From an uncultured Selenomonadales bacterium (lineage in GTDB: Bacteria > Bacillota > Negativicutes > Selenomonadales > Selenomonadaceae): DNA of 52,352 bases. The DNA is taken from positions 1 to 52,352 of the forward strand of contig CALFJB010000009.1 in assembly GCA_937877565.1 (NCBI GenBank), given 5' to 3'. Positions 16,044 to 24,605 of this stretch are shown piece by piece (within the stretch, counting starts at the first letter, position 1; the number at the start of each line of letters is the position of its first letter). Made by a program: the position numbers and the translations under genes. The notes beneath the pieces are model-generated. The model saw only the letters and a list, made by a program, of their open reading frames with translations. It had not been told where the DNA came from and searched no databases.

Positions 16044-17961
16044 TTTCTTTCTTGTACTTCAAATAAATTGTAGCAAGCGGCGGAACTCTAATTTCAATAG
16101 ACTGTCCGCGATTATGCCAAGCAACTTCTTGAGTCAACAAATCTCCTTCATTTTTAACGCCACTGCCGCCAAATTCTTCATTATCAGAGTTGAAGACTTC
16201 AACATACGCGCCTTTGTCAGGTACGCCGATTCTGTAGCCAACGCGCACTTCAGGCGTAAAGTTGCAGACCGCAATAATATAATCTTCGCCGTCTTTTGCC
16301 TTGCGAATGAAGGAAACAATACTGTTATCATTGTCGTTGCAGTCAATCCACTGGAAGCCGTTCCAATCAAAATCAACCTGCCAGAAAGCTTTGTTATCGC
16401 AGTAGAATTTATTCAACGCCGCTGAATATTTCTGCATTTGAGTATGTTTTTCGTACTGTTCAACTAAGTGCCAATCTAAGCTGTCATTTTCATTCCATTC
16501 AATGAATTGCCCGTATTCGCCGCCCATGAACAAAAGTTTTTTGCCGGGATGAGCCATCCAGTAACCGAAGAAACCGCGCAGACCTGCAAATTTCTGCCAA
16601 TAATCGCCGGGCATTTTTTCAATAAGGGAGCATTTGCCGTGAACAACTTCATCATGACTAAGCGGCAAAATAAAGTTTTCGCTGAAAGCGTACATAAACG
16701 AGAATGTAACTTTGTCATGATTCCATTTGCGGTAAATTGGATCTAAGCTGACATATTTTAACATGTCATTCATCCAGCCCATATTCCACTTGTAGTTAAA
16801 GCCGAGACCGCCCATATAAACCGGCTTAGAAATTAAAGGCCAGTCAGTAGATTCTTCAGCCATCATTAAAGCGTTGGGGTGATATTTGAAAACTGCTTCG
16901 TTGAGGTTTTTAATAAATTCAATCGCCTCAAGGTTGCCTGTATCGCCGTATTTGTTCGGCGTCCATTCGCCTTCTTCGCGTCCAAAGTTAAGGTAAAGCA
17001 TATTTGCAACGCCGTCAATTCTCAAGCCGTCAATGTGGTATTCTTCAAACCAGAAAAGCGCGTTGGAAATTAAAAAGCTGTGAACTTCAGTGCGTCCGTA
17101 GTCAAAATTGATTGTACCCCAGCCTTTGTTGTCTGCAAGTTGCGGATTGTCAGATTCATAAAGGTTAGTGCCGTCAAATTCGCGCAGACCTTCGTTATTT
17201 TTGCAGAAATGACCGGGTACCCAGTCCATAATAACGCCGATACCGTTTTTGTGTGCCGTTTCAATGAAATAGCGGAAATCATCCGGCTCACCATAACGGC
17301 TTGTAGCGGCATAGTAGCCTGTAGTTTGATAACCCCAAGAACCGTCAAAAGGATGCTCCGTCATTGGCATAAATTCAATGTGTGTGTAATTCATTTTTTT
17401 GACGTAAGCTATTAACCTGTCAGCTAATTCACGGTAGGAAAGATAAACGTCGTCAACGTCGCTATTTCCGCGTCCTTTACGTTGCCAAGAACCGGCATGC
17501 ACTTCGTAAATCAACATTGGGCGGCTGTAGGAAGATTCTTTTGATTTTGCCTCCATATATTCGCCGTCGCCCCATTGGTAAGTTTCCATATTGTAAAGAC
17601 GTGACGCGGTATTAGGTTTTTTCTCTGCGAAAAAGCCGTAAGGATCAGCCTTCAAAATGTGCGGTCCGCCCCATTGCGGTTCAATGGCGTATTTGTATTT
17701 GTCGCCCTGTTTCAAACCTTCGATAAAAATTTCCCAAGTTTCGCCGTCGCTAAGACGAATCATTTTATTAACGCGGGTATCCCAGTTGTTGAAGTCGCCA
17801 ACGACGCTAACAGACTTTGCATTTTTCGCCCAGACTGCAAAGCGAACGCCTTTTTTGCCGTCCTTTTCGATAAAGTGTGCGCCGAGCATTTCATAAGCAT
17901 GAAAATTTGTTCCCTGATGGAATAAATATAAATCATATTCGCTGAGTTCGGAAGTTTTCAC
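16036..17961 (-). CDS. glgB: 1,4-alpha-glucan branching enzyme, GH13
   Basis: 641 residues; cuts alpha-1,4 chains and re-attaches them through alpha-1,6 bonds. An N-terminal CBM48 beta domain (VSVVGDFNNWD) precedes a catalytic barrel with D316 (GLRIDGVANM), E369 (MAEEST) and D437 (LSHDEVVHGK). The HDEVVHGK block is specific to branching enzymes. A C-terminal beta domain follows. It starts at GTG 17961 behind AAAGGAGG. It lies 33 bases after glgP and overlaps the next small ORF by eight bases, so it is in the middle of the glycogen operon. Confidence 0.97.
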   Translation of the reverse strand: MKTSELSEYDLYLFHQGTNFHAYEMLGAHFIEKDGKKGVRFAVWAKNAKSVSVVGDFNNWDTRVNKMIRLSDGETWEIFIEGLKQGDKYKYAIEPQWGGPHILKADPYGFFAEKKPNTASRLYNMETYQWGDGEYMEAKSKESSYSRPMLIYEVHAGSWQRKGRGNSDVDDVYLSYRELADRLIAYVKKMNYTHIEFMPMTEHPFDGSWGYQTTGYYAATSRYGEPDDFRYFIETAHKNGIGVIMDWVPGHFCKNNEGLREFDGTNLYESDNPQLADNKGWGTINFDYGRTEVHSFLISNALFWFEEYHIDGLRIDGVANMLYLNFGREEGEWTPNKYGDTGNLEAIEFIKNLNEAVFKYHPNALMMAEESTDWPLISKPVYMGGLGFNYKWNMGWMNDMLKYVSLDPIYRKWNHDKVTFSFMYAFSENFILPLSHDEVVHGKCSLIEKMPGDYWQKFAGLRGFFGYWMAHPGKKLLFMGGEYGQFIEWNENDSLDWHLVEQYEKHTQMQKYSAALNKFYCDNKAFWQVDFDWNGFQWIDCNDNDNSIVSFIRKAKDGEDYIIAVCNFTPEVRVGYRIGVPDKGAYVEVFNSDNEEFGGSGVKNEGDLLTQEVAWHNRGQSIEIRVPPLATIYLKYKKENA

Positions 17962-17994
17962 AAGTTCAGCCTCCTTTGATTTTTTAGGTTTTAA

Positions 17995-20457
17995 TTACTG
18001 AATTTTACAAGGGACAATTCCCCAAATTTCGTCCGCGTATTCGTCAATCGTTCTATCTGACGAGAAACGCGCTGAATTTGCAATGTTAATGGCGGCAGAT
18101 TTAAGCCAGCCCCATTTGTCTTGATAACGGGCGTAAATTTCGTTGTGTGCGTCAATGTAAGCGTTAAAATCTTTCATAATGAAAAATTCGTCGCCGCCCA
18201 TAAGATAATCGCGCAGGGATTGGAAATTGCCGTAAGTGCCGTCTGTCAATTTGTTTACAACGGTTTTTACATTTTGATTGCTGTTGTATTCTTGCCATGC
18301 GTTGTATTCGCCTGTTTCGTAATAGCGCAAAACTTCGCCCGCTTTTAAGCCGAAAATAACAATGTTATCATCGCCGACCGCCTCACGAATTTCAACATTT
18401 GCGCCGTCCAAAGTTCCCAAAGTAATTGCGCCGTTCATCATAAATTTCATATTGCCTGTACCCGACGCCTCTTTTGACGCGGTAGAAATTTGTTCAGAAA
18501 CATCAGCCGCAGGATAAACAATTTCACCAATGGAAACGCCGAAATTTTCAATGAAGACGACTTTTAATTTGCCGTTAATCGAAGGATCATTGTTAATCTT
18601 CGCCGCAACTGCAAGAATCAATCTGATAGTTTCTTTTGCAATGTAGTAACCTGGAGCGGCTTTACCGCCAAAGAAATAAGTTGTTGCCGGTGGATTGTAA
18701 CTGGGATCTGTTTTAAGTTTTTCATACTGCCACATAATGTGCAAAATGTTCATAAGTTGGCGTTTGTATGAATGAATACGTTTAACTTGAATATCAAACA
18801 AAGTGTCAGGATTGACATCAATATTGGCATGCTTTTTGACGTATTCGGCAAGTGCAACTTTGCGAATGTGTTTAATTTCGCCGAGTCTTTCCAAAACTAT
18901 CTTGTCGTCTACAGCCTCATTCAATAAATCAAGTTGTTCAGGGTGTCTGTGCCAAATTCGACTGCCAATAGTTTTATCAATCAAGTTTGCAAGTTCGGGA
19001 TTTGCGCCCATTAACCAGCGGCGGTGTGTAATACCGTTAGTTTTGTTATTAAACATTCGGGGCCAATATTCGTAGAAGTCGTGCAAAGTTGTTGATTTTA
19101 AAATATCAGAATGGATTCTTGCAACGCCGTTTACAGAATGTGAGCCGACAACAGCAAGTCTAGCCATATGAACTTCGCCATTTTCGATAATTGACATTGC
19201 GCGGAGTTTGTCAACATTGCCCGGAAAACGTGCGCGGACGTATTCAACGTGGCGGCGGTTAATTTCGTCAATAATCATGTAAATACGCGGCAACAAAGTT
19301 TTGAACATATCGACAGGCCAACGCTCCAACGCTTCCGGCATAATTGTATGGTTAGTATAAGCCATTGTATTTCTTGTGATAACCCACGCTTCATTCCATT
19401 CAAGCCCGTATTCATCAACAAGCAAGCGCATCAATTCTGCAACGCACAACGCGGGGTGTGTATCGTTGATATGAATAGCAATTTTTTTATCAAATTCACG
19501 AATATTGAAACCTGCGCGAACGAAATGGCGAACGATACTTTGAGTACCTGCTGAAACCATAAAGTATTCTTGAATCAAACGCATTCTGCGTCCTTCGTTG
19601 GAGCTGTCATCAGGATAAAGATATTGCGTAATACTCTCAACAAAGTTTCTGTAGTCATTTTTGGCTCGCATTTGTTCATGTGTCAACATACCGTAATCTG
19701 AAAAATCACGATTAACTTCAGCGTTCCAAAGTCTCAAAGTGTTTACCGTTTTGTTGTGATAACCGACAATAGGCACATCATAAGGAACAGCCATAACAAC
19801 CATAGCATCTTCGTGAACAAGCTTTAAAGAGCCGTCGCCTTGTTCCTTCATGTAAGCGTTGCCGTTAAATTTAACGTTAATAGCTTTATCCGGCTTGCGA
19901 TATTCCCATGCAAATCCGTCGCGCAGCCAATTATCAGGAATTTCAACTTGTTGCCCTTGAATAATTTTCTGTTCAAAAAGTCCATACTGATAACGAATAC
20001 TGCAACCGTGACCGGGTAAACGATGAGCCGCCAATGAATCGATAAAGCAAGCGGCAAGACGACCTAAGCCGCCATTTCCTAAACCTGCGTCAGGTTCTTC
20101 TTCAATGGCGTCATCAAGATTCAAATTTAAATCTTCCATAACTTCACGGAACGCTTCATCAATTCCGAGATTTATTAAGTTAGATTTTAAAAGTCTGCCC
20201 ATCAAAAATTCGATTGAAAAATAGTAAACCTGCTTAACTTGACGATCCATGTAAGCCTTGTTGGTTTTAATCCAGTTTTCCGAAATAATTTGTTTAGCCA
20301 CTGCCGCAACGGTTTTATAAATATCACTCATTGGCAATTCGTTAATATCACGTCCAAACATAATATGCGCCGAACTGATAAAACGATTTTTCAAATTTTC
20401 TTTGAGTTTTTCATATTCCTTGCTGACTGCGGCTTTTTTCTCAATTTCTTTTGCCAA
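17995..20457 (-). CDS. glgP: Glycogen/maltodextrin phosphorylase, GT35
   Basis: 820 residues; releases glucose-1-phosphate from chain ends. The pyridoxal-phosphate lysine is K671 in the EASGTGNMKFMMNGA block. The N-terminal YYFSIEFLMGR and NGGLGRLAACF motifs match the family. Start TTG at 20457 behind AAGGAGG. The N-terminus lacks the eukaryotic regulatory phosphorylation segment, as expected for bacteria. A roughly 225-base leader separates it from glgD and contains a long hairpin, so its expression may be set separately within the operon. Confidence 0.97.
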   Translation of the reverse strand: MAKEIEKKAAVSKEYEKLKENLKNRFISSAHIMFGRDINELPMSDIYKTVAAVAKQIISENWIKTNKAYMDRQVKQVYYFSIEFLMGRLLKSNLINLGIDEAFREVMEDLNLNLDDAIEEEPDAGLGNGGLGRLAACFIDSLAAHRLPGHGCSIRYQYGLFEQKIIQGQQVEIPDNWLRDGFAWEYRKPDKAINVKFNGNAYMKEQGDGSLKLVHEDAMVVMAVPYDVPIVGYHNKTVNTLRLWNAEVNRDFSDYGMLTHEQMRAKNDYRNFVESITQYLYPDDSSNEGRRMRLIQEYFMVSAGTQSIVRHFVRAGFNIREFDKKIAIHINDTHPALCVAELMRLLVDEYGLEWNEAWVITRNTMAYTNHTIMPEALERWPVDMFKTLLPRIYMIIDEINRRHVEYVRARFPGNVDKLRAMSIIENGEVHMARLAVVGSHSVNGVARIHSDILKSTTLHDFYEYWPRMFNNKTNGITHRRWLMGANPELANLIDKTIGSRIWHRHPEQLDLLNEAVDDKIVLERLGEIKHIRKVALAEYVKKHANIDVNPDTLFDIQVKRIHSYKRQLMNILHIMWQYEKLKTDPSYNPPATTYFFGGKAAPGYYIAKETIRLILAVAAKINNDPSINGKLKVVFIENFGVSIGEIVYPAADVSEQISTASKEASGTGNMKFMMNGAITLGTLDGANVEIREAVGDDNIVIFGLKAGEVLRYYETGEYNAWQEYNSNQNVKTVVNKLTDGTYGNFQSLRDYLMGGDEFFIMKDFNAYIDAHNEIYARYQDKWGWLKSAAINIANSARFSSDRTIDEYADEIWGIVPCKIQ

Positions 20458-20574
20458 ACAGGAACCCTCCTTAAAATTTAATTTCGCCGCATACAGGAGA
20501 TAACGAAAGATGCAGGCGATTTATAAAAATCAAATTTAAATCCACGCAATTTAAAAGCACGAATTTAAATCATA

Positions 20575-20640
20575 GAAAGGGGCGAATTTCCACGCCGAGT
20601 TATGAATTTCTCGCCGGTAAAATTCGCCGCCTTTCATTTT
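20575..20640. promoter_or_regulatory. Long hairpin in the glgD-glgP spacer
   Basis: Arms GAAAGGGGCGAATTT (from about 20,575) and AAATTCGCCGCCTTTC (to about 20,635) pair with one bulge. It is on the glgP leader, followed by no strong T-run on the minus strand, so it looks more like an mRNA stability or processing element than a simple terminator. A second 8-base stem TGTCTCAA / TTGAGACA (20,656-20,676) lies directly after glgD. Confidence 0.5.
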
Positions 20641-20682
20641 TTACGATTATTTTAGTGTCTCAAAAAAATTGAGACAACAAAA

Positions 20683-21792
20683 TTAGATTCTGGCATTTTT
20701 GGTAACGATATAAGGGAAAGTTTCAACGCCTTTAAGCCAACGATTTTTGGTTATCATAACGTTTTTATCGCAAATGACATTTTCGACGCGTGCGCCGTCT
20801 TCAACATCGCAACGTTGCATAAGGATACAATCTTTGACTACTGCGCCTTTGCCGACGTTTACGCCTCTGAAGATGATAGAATTTTCAACTCTGCCGCGAA
20901 TTATGCAACCGTTGGCAATGAGTGAATTTTTAACTTCAGCAGTATCTTTGTATTGTACCGGCACTTCGTCTTTAACTTTCGTGAAAATTGGGCGTTCCTT
21001 GTTCATGAAAAGTTCAGCCCAAATTTCAGGATTGAGACAATCGCGGTTAGCTTTGTAGTAAGCTTCAGTTGAATTAATTCTTGCAACGTAGCCTTTGTGT
21101 TCGTAAGCAGCAATTTTTTGTTCGCTTGCGTGGCGCATAATTCCATCAATCAAGAAATCTTGTCCGCCGCGTTCGTAAGTTGAGCGAACGATATAAGCGA
21201 AAGTAGGAACAGGCATTAAATACGCGCTCAAAACGGCTTTTTGTCCTTTTTTAACGTTATTTGTTTCTGCAATGTCCGTAACAATTCCATTAGTGCTTGT
21301 TTCGATGACAACTGTTTTGCCGGGTCTGTCATTTTCGACGGTTTTATAAAGCACGGTAATATCTGCGCCAGATTTTTTATGGCAATCAAGAACGTTTTTA
21401 AAATCAATGTTATAAACGTAGCTGCCATTTACGAAGAGTACATATTTTTTATCGCTAAGTTCAGCAAAATCTAAGTTGGCATAAATATCTTTTAAATCGC
21501 CTTTGCGGGCATCACTTCCCGGAAGAGCGGCGGGAAGATAAGTTAAACCGTCACGACGACGCGCCAAATCCCAGTCTTTACCAGAACGAATATGATCTAA
21601 AATTGCGCGGGAATAATCCGGCAACATAAGACCAACTGAACTAATTCCGGAATTAATCATATTTGAAAGAGAAAAATCGACGACGCGATAACGACCGGCG
21701 AACGGCAGAGCCTCTACCGCACGAGTTGCCGCCAATTCTCTAATTAATTCATTGCTTTCTTGAAGATTTACAATCCCCACTACTGTTTTCAA
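20683..21792 (-). CDS. glgD: ADP-glucose pyrophosphorylase subunit GlgD
   Basis: 369 residues, paralogous to GlgC. It keeps the nucleotidyltransferase fold and FAGRYRVVDFSLSNMINSGI, but the N-terminal pyrophosphorylase loop that reads GGQGSRL in GlgC is replaced by QESNELIRELAATRAVEALP. This is typical of the regulatory or low-activity GlgD subunit that pairs with GlgC in Firmicutes. The C-terminal left-handed beta-helix repeats (IIRGRVENSIIFRGV) are present. Start TTG at 21792 behind AGGAGGTG. Located 58 bases after glgC. Confidence 0.95.
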   Translation of the reverse strand: MKTVVGIVNLQESNELIRELAATRAVEALPFAGRYRVVDFSLSNMINSGISSVGLMLPDYSRAILDHIRSGKDWDLARRRDGLTYLPAALPGSDARKGDLKDIYANLDFAELSDKKYVLFVNGSYVYNIDFKNVLDCHKKSGADITVLYKTVENDRPGKTVVIETSTNGIVTDIAETNNVKKGQKAVLSAYLMPVPTFAYIVRSTYERGGQDFLIDGIMRHASEQKIAAYEHKGYVARINSTEAYYKANRDCLNPEIWAELFMNKERPIFTKVKDEVPVQYKDTAEVKNSLIANGCIIRGRVENSIIFRGVNVGKGAVVKDCILMQRCDVEDGARVENVICDKNVMITKNRWLKGVETFPYIVTKNARI

Positions 21793-21850
21793 TGCAGAGC
21801 ACCTCCTGTTTTTATAGGGGTTAATCCTAACTGATAATTTTAATTACAAA

Positions 21851-22981
21851 TTAACCGACAACTTCGTTTTCAGCTATAACGGAAATTTCGTTTTCTTTGC
21901 CTTCGACTTTGGCACCGGCTTTAATGGTAACGTCCTGCGCGAGAATAGCATAATCAACAACTGCGCCATCTTCGATAACAGTACCCGGGAAAATTACAGA
22001 ATTGGTAACTCTTGCGCCTTTGCCGATTGTTGCGCCCGGGAAAATTACGGAATGTTCAACTGTACCAAGAACCTTTGCACCTTCGCTAATCATTGAGCGT
22101 TTAACAATGGCGTCCGGTCCTACATAGTGAGGCGGCATTGATGGATTTGAAGAATAAATTTTCCAATCGCCATTGAGTTCAAATGGCGGCGTATCTTCCA
22201 ATAAATCCATATTTGCAAGCCAGAGACTTTCAATCGTTCCAACATCTTTCCAGTAGCCGTCAAAGGCGTATGAAAACATTCTTGCGCCGTCATTCAACAT
22301 TTTGGGAATTAAATCGTTACCGAAGTCGTGGCTGGAATTTTCGTTTTCGCCGTCTTCAAGCAAATATTTTCTCAAGAATGAAGTTGTAAAAATGTAAATA
22401 CCCATTGACGCCAAATTAGACTTTGGTTCTTTCGGTTTTTCTTGGAATTCTACAATACGTCCTGTTTCCTTATCAGTAGCCATAATGCCGAAACGCGGAG
22501 CTTCTTCCCAAGGAACTTCAAAAACGCCGATTGTAACGTCAGCATTGTTGTTTTTGTGAGATTCAAGCATCCACGCATAATTCATTGTGTAAATATGGTC
22601 GCCGGAAAGAATAATGACATATTCGGGATCAATCAAGTCAATAAAATTCAAATTCTGATAAACTGCATCAGCCGTGCCGCGATACCAATCGCCGCCTTTT
22701 TCACGTGCATAAGGCGGAAGTACAAACAAGCCGCCGCCGGTACGGTCTAAATCCCAACTAGTGCCCGCGCCAAGATACGTATGTAAGGCGAAAGGCTTAT
22801 ACTGGGTTGCAATTCCTACTTTGTTGATTCCGGAATTGACGCAATTTGAAAGCGGAAAATCAATAATACGATATTTGCCGCCAAAAGGCACTGCAGGTTT
22901 TGCAACAGTTCGCGTGAGATCGCGAAGGCGACTACCTTGTCCTCCCGCAAGTATCATACCCAAACATTCAGTTTTTCCCAT
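21851..22981 (-). CDS. glgC: Glucose-1-phosphate adenylyltransferase, catalytic subunit
   Basis: 376 residues; makes ADP-glucose from ATP and glucose-1-phosphate, the committed step of bacterial glycogen synthesis. The intact GMILAGGQGSRL loop binds ATP; KPAVPFGGKYRIIDF, YVIILSGDHIYTM and GIMATDKETGRIVEFQEKP are the substrate-binding blocks. A C-terminal beta-helix provides the subunit interface. ATG at 22981 behind GAGGAGG. It is the first gene of the operon. I could not identify a convincing promoter in the roughly 170 bases before it. Confidence 0.97.
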   Translation of the reverse strand: MGKTECLGMILAGGQGSRLRDLTRTVAKPAVPFGGKYRIIDFPLSNCVNSGINKVGIATQYKPFALHTYLGAGTSWDLDRTGGGLFVLPPYAREKGGDWYRGTADAVYQNLNFIDLIDPEYVIILSGDHIYTMNYAWMLESHKNNNADVTIGVFEVPWEEAPRFGIMATDKETGRIVEFQEKPKEPKSNLASMGIYIFTTSFLRKYLLEDGENENSSHDFGNDLIPKMLNDGARMFSYAFDGYWKDVGTIESLWLANMDLLEDTPPFELNGDWKIYSSNPSMPPHYVGPDAIVKRSMISEGAKVLGTVEHSVIFPGATIGKGARVTNSVIFPGTVIEDGAVVDYAILAQDVTIKAGAKVEGKENEISVIAENEVVG

Positions 22982-23149
22982 GAAAGAAAACCTCCTCGTT
23001 ACTAAGGATACACTCTCAACGTCTGCAACGCTGATTTTTAATCTTTAAATCTAAAATTCAATTTCTACGCGCCTTGTAAAAATCCTGCCGAAAATTCAGA
23101 AAAAACTTTTTTTAATTTCTGAAAATTACGTGGTAAATTGCCATTCGGT

Positions 23150-24361
23150 TTAATTTTCTTCGTCAGCAAATTTCCAGTGATAACCGCCTGCCGTTTTATA
23201 TTTTCCACGACAAGCATTTCCCACTGCTGACGCAGAAACACCTGCCCATTTTGCAGCATCAACCACTGAATTAAAAATTTTGTTTTTTTCCAAACATTTT
23301 ACTTTTTTTGCAGTTGGTTTTTCTTTTAACTTTTTGATGTCAATATTTTTTCCGTCGGAATATTGCCAATGATAGCCTGCTGCTGTTTTGCGTTCTCCAC
23401 GACATGCTTTGCTTATCATTGCATGTGAAACGCCTGCCCATTTTGCAGCCGTCTTTATAGAATCAAAAACTAAATTTTTTTCTATACAACAGACTTGTTT
23501 TTCAGCAGTATTATGAAATAAATTTTTTTTAGAATCATGAAAATTTGATTTGTCTAAGCTAATCCAATGGTAACCGCCGGAAGTGCGATTTTCTTTGTTT
23601 AGTACAACGTTTACTGATGATGGTAGAACTCCAATATTTTTTGCAGCTTCAGAAATAGAATTAAATACGGCATTTGTTTCTACACATCGTATTGGCTGTA
23701 TATTTTTTTTAGGTATAGGTTTCTTTACATTTGAAGGATAACGAGAGTCCGTGCTAATCCAATGATAACCTCCAGCTGTAAGCGATTTTCCGTTACATAC
23801 GCTGCTTATGGCATTGACTCCAACGCCTGCCCATTTTGCTGCATCTGTCATTGATTCAAAATTTATATTCAATTCAACGCACTTTACCGAATGTATTTTT
23901 GACTTTCTTATATTTATCCTTGTTTTTTCCGACATAGAATAGCCTTTTCTCCAACATTTTCCTTTATGAGTCTTCGATATTTTTTCTTTTGAAGATTGTG
24001 AATGATGGTATCCGCTCATTCCTTCGCCGCCGTCTGTCAAATTGTATCCGTTAGGAGCTTTACAACCATAAAATTCAATAAAAAATTTTTCCAGCGCGTT
24101 CAATTCTTCTTCAGTGTCAGCCTCTGCAATAACTTCAATATCAAATTTTTCAATCCCATATTTTTTAATTGCATTATCAATGTGACTTCTTTTTGATTTA
24201 ATTTTGATGTGTTGGTCTATTTTAATTCTTAATTCTCTGATTGTTTTTCCAATATAAATTTTCCCATCGTCCAAATGCTCAAATTTGTAAATGACGTTCT
24301 TTTTGTGTACCATTTCGATTGGAGAATTTTTAAAAAGCAATTCATAAGAATCAATAATCAT
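23150..24361 (-). CDS. GIY-YIG endonuclease with four NUMOD1-like DNA-binding repeats
   Basis: 403 residues. The N-terminal nuclease (residues 20-110) shows the variant VIYKF...KIYIGKT pair and a later LEKFFIEFYGC with the metal-binding Glu. It is followed by a linker rich in KISKTHKGK-type motifs. From about 160 to the end there are four copies of a roughly 45-residue repeat of the form FxSxxDAAKWAGVSxxxVxxxCrGkxkTAGGYHW, the NUMOD1 helix-turn-helix found in homing endonucleases. It is a free-standing gene with no intron detected. Inserted between the glg operon and the lactate permease, it is a selfish-element candidate. Start ATG at 24361 has only a weak ribosome site. Confidence 0.88.
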   Translation of the reverse strand: MIIDSYELLFKNSPIEMVHKKNVIYKFEHLDDGKIYIGKTIRELRIKIDQHIKIKSKRSHIDNAIKKYGIEKFDIEVIAEADTEEELNALEKFFIEFYGCKAPNGYNLTDGGEGMSGYHHSQSSKEKISKTHKGKCWRKGYSMSEKTRINIRKSKIHSVKCVELNINFESMTDAAKWAGVGVNAISSVCNGKSLTAGGYHWISTDSRYPSNVKKPIPKKNIQPIRCVETNAVFNSISEAAKNIGVLPSSVNVVLNKENRTSGGYHWISLDKSNFHDSKKNLFHNTAEKQVCCIEKNLVFDSIKTAAKWAGVSHAMISKACRGERKTAAGYHWQYSDGKNIDIKKLKEKPTAKKVKCLEKNKIFNSVVDAAKWAGVSASAVGNACRGKYKTAGGYHWKFADEEN

Positions 24362-24385
24362 ATTTCAGCCCTCACTTTCTTTTGA

Positions 24386-24414
24386 TTGACAATCACGCGC
24401 AAAGACTGTAAAAT
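24386..24414 (+). promoter_or_regulatory. Promoter upstream of the lactate permease
   Basis: TTGACA (24386-24391), 17-base spacer, TAAAAT (24409-24414). It faces the permease and leaves a leader of about 190 bases. Confidence 0.75.
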
Positions 24415-24538
24415 TAAACATAGAAAACTCTTTGGCGTTTGGTGTGATTCTGATTTTTTACCGTTTAGATTGTACCACAGCCTAAGGGCTTTCGTCAATT
24501 TTGGAACAAATTGAAAAAAATATAAAATAATAAATTAG

Positions 24539-24563
24539 CGGCGGTAGGAAAATCGCCGTTTTT
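24539..24563 (+). terminator. Terminator-like hairpin in the permease leader (possible attenuator)
   Basis: Stem CGGCG / CGCCG with a 10-base loop, then TTTTT, about 40 bases before the permease start and downstream of its promoter. The stem is short, so an attenuation role is only a suggestion. Confidence 0.35.
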
Positions 24564-24605
24564 GTTTAAAATATACAAAAACTATTTTGAAGGAAGGGAA
24601 AATTT

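Noticed and set aside
15778..16425. 215-codon plus-strand frame opposite glgB and the small ORF
   Set aside because: Antisense shadow; the opposite strand encodes the conserved GlgB C-terminus.
22982..23149. Promoter for the glycogen operon
   Set aside because: Several weak TTGAAT/TTTACA-like boxes occur, but none pairs with a good -10 at 16-18 bases, so no call is made.
23065..23262. 65-codon minus-strand frame overlapping the end of the GIY-YIG gene
   Set aside because: Out-of-phase shadow of the last NUMOD1-like repeat; no independent start signal.
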